From Cardiocondyla obscurior (Eukaryota > Arthropoda > Insecta > Hymenoptera > Formicidae), in NCBI RefSeq assembly GCF_019399895.1, contig NC_091865.1:1059001-1123000 (forward strand): DNA of 64,000 nt, given 5' to 3'. Position numbers and translations under genes: made by a program. Shown piece by piece: positions 1 through 15,000 of this stretch; position 1 is the first letter of the stretch; every line of letters begins with the position of its first letter. The notes under the pieces were generated by a model. That model was not told where the DNA came from. It was given only the letters and a program-made list of their open reading frames with translations, and ran no database searches.

Positions 1-3000
1 ATTCTGCAATGCATCGCGAAAGTATAATGAAATTTTCCACATTGACTTTAAAAATCTACGATTTATAAATATTATATAAATATACGTGATAATAAAAATT
101 TATAAGCATTACAAAATAAAACTTAATAGATGCATAAATTATAAAATATTTAACTACCTTTTATTTAAAATAAATTACCTGTATAACTTGCCGTAATTTT
201 CCATAGCTATCACCCACATGCAAAGTGACTTAGCTGCAGCAGACACCGTGCCAACCTTTATGGGATCGAATTCGGGGTTGGACGTGTACTTGGCTATTGT
301 TCGTAGAACTCTGTCCGATATATGATCTTTGTCGAAGTCACGAAGCTAGAAATCAAATCAGAGAGAGTTAACTTGTGGAAATGAATGAACTTGTCAGTCG
401 CTAACATTGTCGCTCACTGTATTAATGAAGTTCACGTCACTAAGTTGGCGCTTTGCTTCCGCCCACGTAGGTTCTGAGTTTTTCAGAATCATCACGGCCT
501 CCATTACCATTTCGACTTTCGGCGGCGGATGAGGAAAAGATTTTATTTCAGATAAATCTTTCTTACTCAATGTTTCTAACCCCTAAAATAATTCAATACT
601 TATTAAAATATATGCATATTTAACGTCACAAATTAATAAATTTATAAAAATATATTTAAGAAGAGAATAATTAAAAAAATGTTAATATCATTTAAAATTG
701 AACGGTACTTTAGAAAAAGTAATTCGTTAACGACCTTTATGGCCTCATTCAAGGTAGGTTCGATGGTCTCCAGGTCAACCCTCGCAAGCTCCTCGAGCTT
801 CTTGCATTCTTTTTGTTCCTCGGCGATACGAAGCGATTTGGTGGTGATCTGTTTTTGCGTTTCATCAGCGTTGCGGCTTTGGTTTACTACGGGCGTTGCA
901 AGTGTAACACAGTTGAAAGCGGCGTACGATGCAGTGGCGGATATCGTATGATTAATTAAGCGCACGAAGAAAGTTAGAACCAGCGTGAACGTTAAAAGCA
1001 ATAAGTTTTTATAGATTAATCTGATAAACGCTGCTGATAATATATCACTGTCGCGCGCGCCGTGTACCTATCGTTACGAGGAATTCTTCGCACTCCGTCG
1101 TAGATTTATGAACTTGCTGCTGAGTGACTTCGAGCTCCGCCGCCATTTCTTTAACTTTCACCCAGGTATCGTCGATCTTCGAGAGGCCGCCACGAAGTTT
1201 GTTCGCCTGATCTGCTAAATCTTGTCTCTTTCTCGCCAGCATCCTGCGTGATTCAAATACAGTCGTCCCTTTATTTCCATCAAAAATACCGAGAACATCG
1301 CGACAAATCATATACAATTGTGTTCGTATCAGTGCGCAATTATGCTGTCTAGCCTTGAAAGGCTGAAACCGTCTGACGCGATATTGCGTTGGTTTAATGC
1401 TTACTCTTTATAACCGGCTACCAATTCGATAAAATTCACGGGAGTCACGTAATTGTAACGTTTCATTTCAGCGGCCATTCTGCGAGAGTACCGGGACACC
1501 GTGTCGTGGATCAAAGAGAATGATGCTGCAATTCCATCGCGCATTCGGTCCTGCAACGGTGGCAATGGCACGGCCGTCGCGAATTGTCGTGGTTCCTGCA
1601 GAAAAGTGCATCCTCGTAGCGCTCGTTACGGTCGCAGTATAAATTTTTTAACCAGCTACACCCTATATCTCTATATATCCTTGTGCACGTAACGGACGTA
1701 ATAAAATGGTTTCGCATAAAATGCGTTCATTTTATGCCAGGATTAACAGCGATCTCTTATAATACGTATTCGTTTCGTCATCTAATATTCGCTAAATTAA
1801 AGCCAGGTGCATTTAATACATGGTTATTTCAGATGCACGATTATCCATTCCGTCGAAATTTTTATTCGGCACTATTATGACGGGAAAGTACGTTCGTTTT
1901 GTGATGTTAAAAAGAAGACGTAATAGCACCAGGGCTTATAAAAGCATTAAAACTAAAAGCTGTATGAATAATAAATAATGCAGAAATGGAATGCCATTTA
2001 AGAAGAAATTCTTATATAGCAGAAAAGAAAACGTATTATAGCAGTTATATTAAAAAAAAAAAGATTTATATTTCACGTCAATTATAGTATCTGCCTAATT
2101 GTTCTATAGCTTAACTCAATTCCGTGCGTTACGCATTTCTCGATACAATTTTATTCGAATGACTTAGCGTAAAATAAGTGCAACGCATTTCTTAGCATCT
2201 TGATGAATTATGAATATTAAGAGCATTTTCGAGGAATCTAAGCGACCAATCTCAGCCTCGGTCGACAAAAAGAAATGCGCCAGACGTCCGTATCATCAGG
2301 GGCAAACCGTAAATGGGAAAATAATCGGATTCGCTGAAATGGTCGGCAAGAAGAACGGGGGCGGCAAAGGGGAGCGCAAGATTGGTGGTAGGAAACGCGC
2401 GTTGATCGTAAGAATCGAATCGAATGGAATCGATCGCGCGGAAAGGGGAAGGGCGTACTCACCACTTTATTTTCGCCGGTGATAGTGAGCGTCAGATTGA
2501 GATTCATGAGGAACTTGTTGCCAACTTCGAGGAGAGCTTCTCTCGGCCATTCCAAGAACCAATCGATGGTCGTGCAATTGATCAGGGAAGGGTACTGCCG
2601 TAATCTGTTCCTGAAGGCATCGCCGATCGGGCTCATGCACAGGATCAAATGCATATTGGCACGCGCCCTCTCAATCAGGAAGGAATATATCGCTTCAGTC
2701 GTTGGTGTACTTCCAGTCCTCGTTACTTCTTTCGATAGCTTATTTTTAATCTGGAAAACGCAATATATATCATTTTGAAATAACTCGCTTCTATATTGAC
2801 TTTAGCTTTGAATTAAATTTTTAAACAAACTTAATAATAAAATTTTTTTTAATTATTTCCACGGTATTCCGCGATATAAGAATATTAAGAAGAATATGAG
2901 ACAAAGAATAATTGAGTGAGATATAAATTTTATATGGAATTAAAAATAGTATTCCTGTTATCTTTTTAATTTCGCTGATTCTCTTTTCCGTGAGACGACG

Positions 3001-6000
3001 TTCTATACAAAATAACGTAGCAGATTATACACGAATGGTGATGAAATAACCTGGAGTGGCATAGAGCATATTAACCGACTTACGTCCTCCATTTCGTCGC
3101 TCTTGTAGAGATTAGCCACTTCGCCAGTACTCAGCATATTGTTGACAATCTCCAGAAACTGCTCATCTACTACTTGAGTATCGTTGAAGAGGAAACTGGT
3201 CGGTTTGTTCTCTACCCCAGTTATTGAGTACAGAGTCTTGAGGTCCTCACGAAATTCAGGTGTTCTATATTGCGCCGTAACGACAATTTGATAAGTGGAC
3301 AGGTCGCACATATAACTGGCGATACGTGAAAGTGATTGTCTGCCGCTACCACTGATTCCAATTAGAAGGACATTACCGCGAGGCTGTAACGAGACAAATC
3401 TCAAAGTTACGACGATACTTAGATCGAATATCAGTTACATCAAATTTAATAAAAAAATATTATAAAATGTCAAAAGATATAGCAGCAGCATCTTTATACT
3501 TTCAACATGTCGTCGAATAAAATGTTATATAGCACGCCGTGTGAATTACTAACTTGCGATATTACACGAACGATGCGGCATACATGCTCGATCGCGTCAC
3601 GAAACAGAACGAGATCGAGGCGCACTACCCCACGAGAAACATTATACTCGTCCATCTGTTCCTCTATATAACGCCTTACAGCACCGATATCGAGAAGATC
3701 TTCATATATATCCCAGGCATTCATGAAACTGCCTGTCAATATTCATAGAGTTTAAAATGTCTCGATATTCAAAACGTGATAAAATCAATAAAAAGAAATT
3801 TAGACATATATATTAGTTATTAATATTAATAAATAGTAAATGTAATGATGTTTAAGACAAATATATTTTACGCATTTACCGAAAATAGGAGATCTCTTCT
3901 CCGGACAGACATTAGAGAAGGTCAATTCGAAGTACTTCCCAAGCTGATCATTCAGCTGAGTCACGAACCACTCTCTGTCCCTGAAAGAAATTGCTCAGCA
4001 TTTTTTTCTCCCGTATCCGAGGCCAAATTAAGTTAATGCCTCTTGAGCGCTTACTTCTCGTCAATAAGCCGATCGCAGAAAACTCGGAAACTCTCGTGGA
4101 CCCACAATCGTAGAAAAGTCTGCCTCGAATACTGATAGTCCTTATGGCTGCGCAGTAGTCCCTGAAAGATCTGTCGAGGATCGATAGTAATTTTTATATC
4201 ATCTATCACGTTCGCTTTTGCGTGACTATCGCCGATTGCTTGCCAACTTTTAATCTCAATATAATTTTTACCTTTGAAATATCACGTAAATTAAATAAAT
4301 AATGCATTTTTTTAGGAATGGGAAGCATCTTCTGGACTACATTATTGTACAGATCAATCGAGGCTAACGTTATTTCATTTGCTGAAAAGGAGATATTATT
4401 TAATATATATATTTAAAAATTATGTTTGAGTGAGATTACTTTGTACTTACATATTCCTTTTACTTCAGTGTGAAATTCGGAAAGTTGTTGCTTCAACATC
4501 GTGCCGTAAATTCTTATAATCTGTTTTTCATTTGGAAAAGTTATATTAATGATGTTGAATTTCGTAAGTAATCGATTCGTAATAACTTTGCGACCTCCAC
4601 CGGGTGGCCCCATTGCAGCTATTAATTGTATCTTCTCAATATATTTCCTCGTTTGCTTCTTACGATCGTACCTGACAATAACGATTATTTTAAAATATTT
4701 TTTATATTTTTGCTACATTTGCTGAGCCGTTTTTATTTTTTAAAGACTTTTTATATATTTTTACATATTTCTTTTATGTTTCGTATATAGTTTTACCAGA
4801 ATCCGTAATCGATCCATTGCCGAATCAATTCTAATGGCGGTTGCGATCCATATTTTTCTTTCATAGGCATATTAAAATCATCCATAAAGGTGATCATAGT
4901 TTTACCACTCGTGGGAGTATAAACTCCTTTCTTCCGTTTCTCCAATTTGCTTTCTATTGCGTTCTGGACCAACAAAGAAAATGTAAAATGTTTATTCAAT
5001 ATTTAAGACTATTATCCATTCGATACATGTTCATAGGCTTACTTGTACGTTACCGGATGTAGTTTGAGCCGACATATTTACAAGCAGAACAGCGTATTTC
5101 GTGTCGTCTAGGAGCTCAAGTACCGAGTGGAGAGTAGACGTTTTTCCTGTACCCACTGGGCCCACTACGAGCACCGGAAAACCGTTCGATAGAAGAGAAC
5201 TTACGATGTAATCGTATCGTATCGTGTCTACGGTAGGTACTATTATCTTGTAGAACGGTAGACTGTAAATTTAGTCAAGTATAATATATATCGGTTTCCT
5301 TCTTTAAAGAAGATAGTACATAAGCAAGTATTAGCAATTTTCGAATTAACAACTGCAATTAAATATAATAAAACTATAAGTTTTTTACTTACGTACTTAG
5401 CATTAAGTACATATCATAGAACAGAATAAAAAAATTTTTTTTATTAAAATAGTATACGTAACAAATAAATAAGACGATCGCTTACTTGGCTTGAAATTTC
5501 CACGTGGGTGATAACTTTTCCTCCCACAAAACGAAAGTACGCAGACGCCCATCCACGTAATACTCGTATACTGTGTCCCGTAACGGAAAAAAACTTTCAA
5601 TTTCCCTTATGAATTTATCTATTTTCTGGCGACCATCCTCGTTGACCGAGGCGCACAGTGACCATATCATGCTGCAATTTAATGTAGAACTGAGGGTGGT
5701 TATTAATTGCTTTCAAACACTATTACCATGTCATTAATTCGGAACTTGTAGTTTAATATGACTTGCAAAATAGAGAACAATATCAATGTCACTTGGAAAT
5801 GTCTAAGAGTAATGGATACAATTCGAATCTGCACTGGTTGCGAGTTAGTATAAGTTTTATCTCAATTTAGCGTAATTGTCGTTTCTCATTATATTATATC
5901 ATATCAAGTTTTAAATAAGAATCAAACAACTTACCAAAAGAAAAACCACATTTTACATATATTGGAGAAAGCGTTGCGATCCTCGCCTAATTCCACGCCA

Positions 6001-9000
6001 TTTTGTGGCGTCGCGAGTACTTCGAGAAGTTTGCAAAGCGATTGAATGGCATTTAATTCCGAGACAGGCACAAGTTCTTCACAATTTCGTAGCTTAAAGC
6101 TTAACGTAATGTTGACGCAACTTTCAAACAGTTGATTCATCTAATTACAAAGTTATGGTGAGTTTCTTAAAAAATTATTACGCTTTGTTAGGTCGTGATA
6201 AATGATTCGTTTCGAACGAGTATCTTACTTCTTCGATAAACTCCGGTTTCGATTTATACTTTTGCAACCACGAATCAACGTAAGGACGCCAACCAAGATT
6301 TTTATAATCATTATAAATCATGCCTGCTCTGGAGACGGACGCGGGAGAGGCAGCGGCCAAGTCTTGCACCTCGAAAAGTAACGAAACTTGATCTGGCATA
6401 ACGATACGATCGTTATTTACCAACGTCAGCACCTTAAAAAGTAGCATTTTTATTTTCAGGTAACACGCCAATTAGCCTTATACAATTTCATCTAACAAAA
6501 AAATAAAGAATGAACAAAGTATACCTTGTTGTCATCCATGACACTGTTCATGTTTTCAATCCAATCAACGTCCACAGGTCCATCAAAGAGTATCCACTTT
6601 TCGTCGGCGGTATCCTCTATCAAAAGAACTTTGAGTTTTATAATAGCTTGTTTTCTAGGTATAAATTGCGTTAGCAAAGTAGAAATAATTTTCAGTCTTA
6701 ATAATCTCGTTTACATTCTCTCCCTTTTTTAAATTTAATTTACTATTTATAATTATTAATTCGGGGATAATAATTATAAAATTATAATATATTATTTAAT
6801 TAATCTTTGCAAATTTCATGTGCAAAATATATTTTTTAATACTAAATTATAAAGCAAGTGTTAAAATCCTCGATGCGTTTAACATATTTTTCGGTGTTTC
6901 GTAAATATTACTAGATTCATTGCTTTTAGCATCTAATATACTTATTATATCACATATGTTACATTGCAATCAATCAAGTGCTTTACCGGAACAAGTTTTC
7001 CGCATGATGGACGATATCACTCCGTCGAGCCATTCTCCGGTGGAAAGATTGTACTCGCCGTAGAGTTCACCGAGACTCAGTGCCTTAGGATTAATGGGAT
7101 GTACGTGAACGGTGTTAAAGCCCAGCTTTCCATCGCTCTTCATTGTCGTCATCGCATTCTGCAAAATCTTCCATGTTGCGGTTTTTGCAGTGTTTGACGC
7201 GCCGACGATCATTGTTGAATGACGCGAGTTCTTTGTTTCGTACAGTTCAATAACTTTCGTCACTATCATGGGAATTGGCTGTAATTCAGATAATTTAGAT
7301 GATTAATTAGTCTCAATGTAGCATCTAAGTAATTCATTTAAATAAGTTTTATAATTATATTTGTGCTAGCATCATAAGTTAAAAATACTAAGAAAAATAA
7401 TAATTCGAGAAAGATATGTCAACTTAATATACGTAAACTGATATTTATAAGCGTTGGATCAGCATAAATAATTTTTCGATAAATGCTGGATAAATAGATA
7501 TCTTTGAAACCATGACATAAAAATGTGAACGTTCGCCCCTTCCAGCAAACGAAGTTATATCCTACGTAAGTAGATTACCTGCAGCTTCAGCTTGATTGCC
7601 TCGCTAGTTATATAACTGATAATTTCCTCGTAATCCACGGCTGGCACATCTACATCAGGGAAAAGATCTGTCGTGATATCGAGAAATAGCGGTAGATCGT
7701 CTGAGGTAAGCTTGGCGACATTCATATCTTTCATCGCAAGAATAATAATCTAAAAAACATTCAATTTGATTAATGTAATTTCACGAAAAATTTGTATAAA
7801 AAATTGTTGCGTATCCACTGCTTCGTACATATTTCAAGTAAATATATTAATATAAAATGTAATTAACTAAATATAAATAATTTAAATTTTTTTTTTTAAG
7901 TTAATTTTGTTGCTTTGTACATTTAAGATAATAAATACAAATTTTTGTTTAAAATTAAATTATTATAATTACTTCTTCGTCAGATAAATGGGGATACAAG
8001 CGTTTCTTTTTGCCAGCGTAACGAGTCAGCGATACTATACCTCGCAAACCAAAATCATAATGATATTGTTTACTAAGCTGCTGATAAGCGAGAGAGTATA
8101 AAGTATCTATCTACAAAGAAAAAAAACATGTGTTGTATTAATTATATTTTACAAAATTATTTACAGTTAAATAGCTTTAAATTTTAAATTACCTTTCTAG
8201 CTAATGTGCGTGTGTCTTGAAATCCTTCGCTGAACAAGTTGATTTCGGCAATCATGCTACTATCCGGTACCATCATCGAGATTGGTCGGAACATAGACTT
8301 TAAATTGTCTGGGAGCTCGGTACGTCCGGCGTAACCAGGATTCATTGTGATGAAGATGCCGCAGGTGTGTACCAGAGGTATAGAGACGCCGTCGAGAATG
8401 AATCTCGTAAGTCTCTGGGCGAGAGCGGTCAGTATCGATAGGATCTGTTGCGCCACTACTGATAACACTTCGACGTTAATTCTACGGTTAGGAAAAAGGA
8501 TATTTTTAAACCTTTTTCTGGTCATCTTCCTACTTCTCTTATTTGTTCTAAGCTGTAATCAAATCATTAAAAAAATTTTACGTGACAAAAAATTAAAATG
8601 GGAGAAACCATTTTTACAAATTCTATAATAATTAAGCAATAACTGTGTAAGTTTTTTTTTCTGTTGCGCACATCACAAAACTCTCCAAGTTTTATATTTA
8701 AAAAAAAAAAAAAAAAAAATAATTGAGCGAGGCTTATAATGTTCTCATTCGCAGAATTTGGAATGGCATTTAGATATAAATAATATTCACCGGTTGAATT
8801 CGTCGAAGCATCCCCAGGCGCCGGTTTGCGCCAATCCAGAAAATAATCTGCCCATACTTCTGTAGTCTAGCCCTTCCGAACAATTTTGCACGATTACGTT
8901 GAAACCCAGCGCTTTTCCGAGGTCTTTTACCGTTTCAGTTTTTCCAGTACCAGCAGGTCCCTTTGGGCTACCACCGCGATACAAATGAAGAGCCGTTGTC

Positions 9001-12000
9001 AGCGTGATATAACATCTGAGCGGGACATAAACGCAAAGAGTTATTTCATTATTTAATACGCGATAGTATGCGACGTACGCGGAAATGGAAAATTAACAGA
9101 TGGGAGCGCTTTAAATAATCTGCGATTACAAAGTCGTATAATTATTATATTACTTTTTACGTATTTTAATGCGTGTTCCAGCTATGCGCGTTCAAGCGGC
9201 AATGTCACATGTATCGTCGCGTTTTATTGAATACAGAGATTGTGCTTCTCGCTTTACCGGCGCGACGGATCTCCATGCAATTTACAGCGTATTGGCGAAA
9301 TATCTCGACCATCAGACCCGTATTCTGAGAACAGAGCTAGCAATTCTGGCATTCGATTCGAGGAATACATCAGAGAGTGTGCATATGCTCCAATGCGACT
9401 TGCGATTTAATGCGTCTACTCGAAATACAAGCGGATGGCACGTTCTACCTTCGAAGAAGAAGGCAGGAGGATCCGAACATTTCCTGTGTACTCGGAAAGT
9501 GGAACGCCGTTTGCCTTCTTTCCCGCAAGACAAATCCTTGGGACTGCGAGAGCGGACAAACGTATCGGGACGGCAATCGCCGTCTATAAATTAAGAGCAA
9601 CGAGAACGGTAGCCTTTTATCGCGATTAAATCGATACCGCGTTAAGCAGCGACGGACAGGACGTCGCTTGTTCCCGCGTTACACGTTTACCCTTTGATGT
9701 CGTGGCGCGCGAAGTGCTCTCCTTTCGAAGCCGCTCTCGAGATCGCATCGCATTGTCATTACACCGCATATTACGTCGAGGGGCTGGCGTCGGATTATAC
9801 TTCCACGCGTATCCACGATATTGCGCGTTACGTCGATCGAAATTGCAAATTGCAAAGGCGTGAACATAACGCGCGAGACACGCAACGGACGTTTGGCGAT
9901 AAGCATTTTTACGAAATACACATTTTTTTTTTATACAATTAATTTTAAGCACATCGTAAATATGTATTCTTAATGACTACGTAGTAGTTTTACTATTCGA
10001 ATGTCACGGAATCCTTCTGATCATTTTTCGCTCATGCGATCTTAATTAAACGGGTAATTACCTATTTTATGATTTTAAAATACCGTCACGTATTCGTTTC
10101 TCCAGTATTTTCTATGATTAAACTCTTACGATTCAATCTCGTCAGATTTCGGTGCACAAAAGTTCTTCCGAGTGAGTGGAGTCTTGCAGTTTGTTTGAAT
10201 TAGGTGATCATCGTACTGCTTCCACCGCGACATGTGACGCTGTTCCCGCGCTAAGTAAGATATAACTAGTTATGAAGTATGATGCGCGATAAGTATATCA
10301 CGAGCTTGCGACCCTGCCTTAATCATGTAACGCGAGCTATTCGGCTGTGATCAGTATCGCGGCAAGTTCCCTCATTAAATACAATGATGCACTTAAAACT
10401 TTACCTAATCGGACATGTGCGGAGCGGCAGCATCAAGCAATCGCCGCGATCGTCGGCCTTCGCTGACCTAACTGGGGTTGTATTACATTGCCAATGTGTC
10501 GAACAGTGAGCATTACCCGCGCCGTCGTGTGTTACCCACGCTCGTGACAGACGAAATTACGGCTAGCCACGATCTGGTGCCAACTACGTGACTAACTATA
10601 GCGTACGAGCGATAACCACTGAGAAACTTCTGTTTCAACATCGCTAAATGCGACGGAGTACGACCGACTAAATACGTCGCAGCGTTACAAAGTAATTTTG
10701 CAAATGGTTCCACAATCGAGTACATATATGTTCGTCATTAGGCGTATTTACCGTACAAACTTAAGCCATGCACATTTCGCCGAGTACCCGCGGTATAAAA
10801 AGTCTTGATAAATTGGCGATGCGACGTGCCTTGATAAATTTGTCATAAAATTGTTTCCTTATGACAAAACCTGTTTAATTAAATATTAAATAAAATGTAC
10901 ATGCACGTATGTAAAGTTTAGCTTGATTGAGGTACGTAGAAAAAAAAAGAAGAAGAATAAAATAAATATAATTATACTAGCAATTATAAAATTAACGTTA
11001 TCTAATTTTTTTTTATAATCATATAAAATATTTAGACACGTACCGATCTGTCAGCGGAGTTATTACGAGCCTTCCAGTGTTTCCTAGATATTCGTATCCG
11101 TATACGAAACGAGTGTTCGTTTGTCGGATTATGCAATCGTCCACATCAGGATCCCAATAAAATCTCAGCTGTGACAGCCACTCGAAATCCGACACGTCTT
11201 TGCAATCTGAAAATTTTAGAAAATTAATTGATCGTTCCTACCTTAACGAGAGCTACGAGAAGCAGCTACGAAATTAATACGTTAAAAAGAAAGGAAAAGA
11301 AATTTCTCAAAGTACATTTTTACCGATTTCATATTCGTTGAATTAAATAGAGAAGTAAATTTTTGCCGTCGCGTGGATATATTTTTCGCAGCATCTATTT
11401 TTGAGATACTATCGATATACAAATTTATGAGAGAGAACGCGCTGGCGTTTCCTCACTGTGGTGCATCATATCGCGAACGATATAATGCCAGGACGTGATG
11501 CGGTTGCGTCGCATGGCCATATAAAGTCCGTAATTTGTTGGTTACATCCGCGTATACATATATTGAGCACACACCGCCGAAACAAACGTGCGGCAAACGA
11601 ATATTGAATAAAGAATAAAAAAAAAAAAAAGAAATTATCACAGCGATGGAGAATACAAATCGAATTCGACTCACTCGTTTTGTACATTTTTTCGATAACG
11701 TCTCTCGCGTGTATCTCGATAACGACAATGGCCTTGAACTTCAATCTATCCAGGCTACTCAGGTCACCTCGCACAGCTTCCGAGTACTTGTCTAAAGTCT
11801 GATTCTGCTTTCTTCTCAGCCTTCGCAGTGGCTTCTTCGAGTTCTCCATCCTCGAGTGGTTACGTGAAACAAAATTAATTAGACTTTGTAATACGTAATT
11901 ATAGCGCGTAACACACGGACGTAAGAATGTCTGCACGATTTGTCCCAGGGGTAAAGCCAAAGTAGAAAGAGAATTGAAAGCCTAACGCGGATATGATCAA

Positions 12001-15000
12001 CCAAGATGGCCGAAGTAGCGTCCCTCACTTCTCAGGCTTCGTACCCCGCGCCTAGAATCGTATTTCGCGCGCCGTCCATATATTTCTACGTTCATGGCGT
12101 AACATTGTTAAGCTAGGTCCACTCGAGATGGCGCGAGAGCGAGCGTAACGTAACATAACAATATATTACGCCGTTACTTGGTCTCCTAAACAACATATCC
12201 GCTAATTTTTATAAAACTTCAGAATGCATTGAAAGAAAAATTATCTTCGCTCGTATAGTATCTTCCAAAGGTATCGTTGAAATAATGCAAAAGTATTATC
12301 GCTTTCTTTCTGCAAAAGTACGAACGTAAGATGTTCTATGAAAGTTTACGTGTCACCTGGAATAAGAGTAAGACGACGACGCGCGGCGCAGCATTGTGAT
12401 GCACTTTTAGCAATATTGCTTCGCGCCATCCAACGTGTTCAGCTCGTTTCTATTTTTCCGACCACGCGCGTTACTCTCCCGGCATCCTTTTCCCGAGGTC
12501 CCCCTCCCCGTGCAAAGTTTCAGGCACGTTGGGCCTCGCGTAAAACGAACGTTACAGGAGGTAGAGCCGGGACAAGAGAGGGATTTTATTCGGTAGGTTG
12601 GGATACGGTCGTAGGTATGGGTTAAATTATTCGCGGTACGGCTAGTATATGCAAATGGGGGAGAAAGAGCGGTGCCCGAGGTGCCGCTGGCGGATCGCTA
12701 CGGCGAGACGTAGAATATGCAAAATTTCTCTTATTAGAGTTGCTGTGTCTCCCGTCTCTCTCGACCACCTTTCCGTCCCGCGGGAAGGGCCTTTCTCGCC
12801 CTTATATGTCACCAACCCAGTGTCCCGTTCCCTCTAACGTCTCGGTGTCCATCAGAGTCACCCTCACGTTTATCCCGTTTCCACCCTTTCCGAGCCGTCG
12901 CGCCGTGCCTTCGGTCGACCCGGCTCAGCTTCAACCCCGAGTCAGCGCCAACGACGCTGTCCGCCTCACGTTCCATAACTAACGCAGCTGAATTTCTCAT
13001 AGGCAAACGGACAACTCACTTGCAGCGGAGAAGGGCGCGCGTGCAGTCGCTCGTCCATTGGATTTGAGTGGACGTAATGCTCGGCTGGCCCGGCCATTCT
13101 TTCACCCACCTGTCGCGTTTCGCGAGCATTTTTCGCAGCGCTGTCCGACACCGCCTCAACACTTCGCGCAGGGTCACTCTCATCGCGGCTTCTGCAATTG
13201 CCACCTGCGTTTTATTCACGCGCGTTTCCCGCTGCGTATTCCCCGGCTGCGCCGCCCGCTGTCCTTCCCTCCCCGGCCCGCCGTTTCGTTCTCGCGCATT
13301 TTTATCTCTCGCAAACAGAAATCGAAGTCGCACGGCCCCGGATAATTTACAGCGAGCGGTGGGGTCACGTCGGGATTGAGCATAAATTATGGTCAATTTT
13401 CCGCGCCGGCATTTATTTACGCAACACCGGAATGTACACCGTTGTAAATGCTATCGGCGCCCACGCAGACCGTACCGCGGGAATACTGTAAATATTTGAT
13501 GAGTCCGCGTTCACACGTCGCTGATCTTTCTCCTAGTTTTCCACGACGTGCATGCGAAAGAAGTTTGTCGCTTCCATATTTCAAGCGGTGGAAACAGGCC
13601 ATTTTCGATTTTGCAAAAAGCAATTTACGATCTTATAAATTCTCGCCTGTATATTTCTTTAACGGGCCGCGCGCGTTCAAGTGTCTGGATTTCGATGAGA
13701 TTGTAGGCATAGGATTTATGGAGATAATATCTAAATTCGCGGAACAGTAACGACTTGCGTCGCGGAAGGTAATCAGATTTTAAGATTACAATGAATTAAT
13801 TGTAGATCACTCTTCTGCATTTTGTTTGCGCGTCGAAATTTAATAATCGGTTTATTATTAATTTTCTAGGAAGGCTGTTGAAGAAACCAAACTCACCGAC
13901 GTCGCACAGCCAGTACTCGACTTGGCCCTCTAAGAAAACCGGCTGGGTAAACTCGATGTACTCTCCTTCGTTTGAGTGCATACCGTCAGCTACATATTTC
14001 CCAGTCAGCGACTGAAAGAAGAGTTGCGATATCAAGAGTCTCAGGAGCACGTGTTTACGCGAGGGAAACAAGAGGAGGAGGGTAGCGGTGGTGAATACCT
14101 TGCCGAGCTTCAAGGACTTGATGTTTCCGAAGAGCTTCTTGATGTGCGGCTGCATAAGGTCCGGCCGTTTAGAGTGGGCTAGAATCTCCAATATATCGTC
14201 GTTCGAGATAAAGTAAAATCTTGGAAATATGCGTCTCTTGGTTTCCAAGTACTGTTCGAGCTCCAGTTGCAGCGCCTCCAACTTGTCGTTAAGTTTGTTC
14301 AGGACTTCCAGCAAGCCAGCTAACAGGATCGCCGTGATGGGGAGCGGAGAAAAAATGCAAATGCTTTCAATAGAATAGATTTACATTATTTTACAGTATG
14401 CGTACGCGTCGACTAGCTACTCGATCTTTTATCCTCTTTTACTATAGTTTTTTCTCGTTCTCGTTTTTTTTTTTTTTCTTTTCTTTTAATGTCGGAACCA
14501 GACAGACGGTCTGTACGTATCTCTTTATGTTAATACTCGAGCTTAGTTTAAGCTCAATTTCTGTTCCAGTTCAATACTCGGAATATAATTGTGTACGATA
14601 AATATAAAATGTCTGATTTAATAATTCTTTCGTGAATCATACTCCACAAATATGCCAACTAATTTTTACGTTGAATTTAATGAATATAATATGTTATTTC
14701 AGTATTTTATTGATATTTTAAATATTTAATAAAATTCTTAATAGGGTAGATAAAACCTTACAAAAAGATATCAATGTTTTCCCGAAAATATATGCGGTAC
14801 TCAAAAATAAGTAACGTAGTATTAATTAATAATATAAATTAATTATTATATTCTTGTGTTTAACAAATTTTTTTTCTATTTAAAAAGTAATCGCGTCTCG
14901 TGTTAAATTTTAATTTACGCGACGTGAAAAAAGTAATAATCGTATAAATTTCTTTAATAAATTTAGTTGGATAAAATTTGCGTTATAATGAATAAGTTCT

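Noticed and set aside
3084..3383. Assignment of the dynein to DNAH1, DNAH6, DNAH7 or the DNAH9 group
   Set aside because: AAA4 and stalk segments agree best with DNAH2 (for example SGEVxNLYKxDE, GVENKPTSFLF, NCTTIDWF), and the N-terminal tail also follows DNAH2.
12338..13491. Several plus-strand frames of 60-103 codons around DNAH2 exon 27
   Set aside because: They overlap the true minus-strand exon or its GC-rich flanks and show no family likeness.
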